DNA from: Gemmatimonadota bacterium
GTDB taxonomy: Bacteria; Gemmatimonadota; Gemmatimonadetes; Gemmatimonadales; GWC2-71-9
Length of the DNA: 6,867 nt
Direction: 5' to 3'
Assembly: GCA_025360265.1 (NCBI GenBank)
Contig: JANYCP010000154.1
Span: 1 to 6,867 of the forward strand
The position numbers were made by a program, and so were the translations under genes. The notes under the pieces are model-generated. The model did not search any database, was not told where the DNA came from, and saw nothing but the letters and a program-made list of their open reading frames with translations. This document shows, in pieces, positions 6,139 to 6,867 of this stretch (position 1 is the stretch's first letter; the number at the start of each line of letters is the position of its first letter).

Positions 6139-6867
6139 TCAGCGAGTAAGCGTAACAATGAGCCAGACGATACTCGCGACACCGCTGACCGCGCCGACAA
6201 TTCGGAGGAAGAGACCGGTCGCCGGCTTGACGGCAACCTGAATTTCATCGCCGGCCTGAATGTTCAACTGGTCGAGCGTGCGGCCCTTGTACAGCGCCTC
6301 CTTGAACTCCGGGCCATCCACCACAACGACGCCATTACGTACGATCTTCGACTTGTCGTCCTTGAAGTTGTTCGCCACGCCACCGCCCTCCGACTGGAGG
6401 ACGAGCGAAAGGAGCTTGTTGGCCGGCACGTTGTAGAAACCGGGCTTGCCCACACCGCCAAAGATCGAAATCCGGACCGACGCAGACGCCGTCACATACG
6501 GATCGTTGACGTACTTCTTGAATTGCGTGGTGAGGTAGGCCTGGACCTCCGACCGGAGCACGCCACGCATGTCGACTTCGTGGCTACCGGGAAGCACGAT
6601 CGTACGCACCGGCGTCACCGTGTACGTCGCCGAAAGGCCCGGTTCGGCCAGCACGTCAATCTTGATCTCATCACCCGACCGCAGATCGCCCATTTCCAGT
6701 CGGTCCTTGATCGCGGTCGCCTCGGCCTGCTTGGCCGAGCGAAGCGACTGGCTGTAGCCACTCGACGCGAGACCGCGCTGAATATCCTCCAGCGCCGCCT
6801 GAAGTTCCGCGCGGGTGACCATTGACCTCCGAGCTTCGGTGGTGCTGCCCGTGTCGGAGCGCTGCTG
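6139..6867 (-). CDS. Polysaccharide export protein (OPX/Wza type), 5' end cut by the window edge
   Basis: This periplasmic/outer-membrane export protein forms, in the Wza family, the channel through which capsule or EPS leaves the cell. Two domains are visible. The first is a Poly_export domain (PF02563), from about LEMGDLRSGDEIKIDVLAEP through VLRSEVQAYLTTQFKKYVND. The second is an SLBB-type domain, from VRISIFGGVGKPGFYNVPAN to TLDQLNIQAGDEIQV. The last 25 residues hold one hydrophobic helix (LFLRIVGAVSGVASIVWLIV) after a short linker, as in Wza-like proteins with a C-terminal membrane helix. An ATG at 6822 is preceded by GGAGG, but only three bases away, and the frame stays open to the right edge. 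A protein of this kind needs a signal peptide and none follows that ATG. I therefore infer that the real start lies outside the window. It is upstream of, and probably co-transcribed with, the sugar-transferase gene. Confidence 0.88.
   Translation of the reverse strand, partial: QQRSDTGSTTEARRSMVTRAELQAALEDIQRGLASSGYSQSLRSAKQAEATAIKDRLEMGDLRSGDEIKIDVLAEPGLSATYTVTPVRTIVLPGSHEVDMRGVLRSEVQAYLTTQFKKYVNDPYVTASASVRISIFGGVGKPGFYNVPANKLLSLVLQSEGGGVANNFKDDKSKIVRNGVVVVDGPEFKEALYKGRTLDQLNIQAGDEIQVAVKPATGLFLRIVGAVSGVASIVWLIVTLTR

Noticed and set aside
5671..6825. Long plus-strand open frame (384 codons) opposite the sugar-transferase and export-protein genes
   Set aside because: The minus strand over the same bases encodes two proteins with full family motifs. 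The plus-strand translation is rich in Arg, His and Asp, has no domain-like pattern, and is what GC-rich codon bias produces on the opposite strand.

Overview
The window is GC-rich (roughly 60% by eye), densely packed DNA. It looks like part of an exopolysaccharide (EPS) biosynthesis locus coupled to an exosortase protein-sorting system. Such loci occur in Gram-negative bacteria that make EPS or biofilm. The form of the polysaccharide-export protein and the small sugar transferase, together with high GC, would fit Gemmatimonadota or a similar soil or water phylum, but this is an impression and not a proven assignment. An outer-membrane export protein and an exosortase together point firmly to a diderm cell envelope.

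Seven of the eight genes lie on the minus strand and read from right to left. First comes a polysaccharide export (OPX/Wza-type) protein whose 5' end runs off the right edge (6139-6867). It is followed by a small phosphoglycosyl transferase that starts the lipid-linked glycan (5380-6111), an eight-helix exosortase with its Cys/Arg/His triad intact (4466-5386), and a separate EpsI-family (DUF3485) protein (3832-4473). After a break come a GT4 glycosyltransferase (2015-3163), an O-antigen ligase/polymerase-type membrane protein (543-2018), and a second GT4-type glycosyltransferase cut by the left edge (1-541). Within each block the genes overlap by a few bases or lie within about 30 bases of each other, as expected for co-transcribed, translationally coupled genes.

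The break is the most unusual part. A plus-strand gene for a roughly 177-residue, four-helix membrane protein of unknown function (3287-3820) sits between the two blocks. It is divergent from the GT4 gene across about 120 bases and convergent with the EpsI-family gene across only 11 bases. It therefore splits the cluster into two minus-strand transcription units, or is transcribed antisense to read-through from the first.

In the combined model, the phosphoglycosyl transferase loads the first sugar phosphate onto undecaprenyl phosphate, the two GT4 enzymes add sugars, the ligase-like protein polymerises or transfers the glycan, and the export protein carries it across the outer membrane. Exosortase and the EpsI-family protein would process envelope proteins bearing a PEP-CTERM-like tail. 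No such substrate, no flippase and no co-polymerase or tyrosine kinase is in this window. I found no RNA genes, CRISPR arrays, insertion sequences or convincing terminators.
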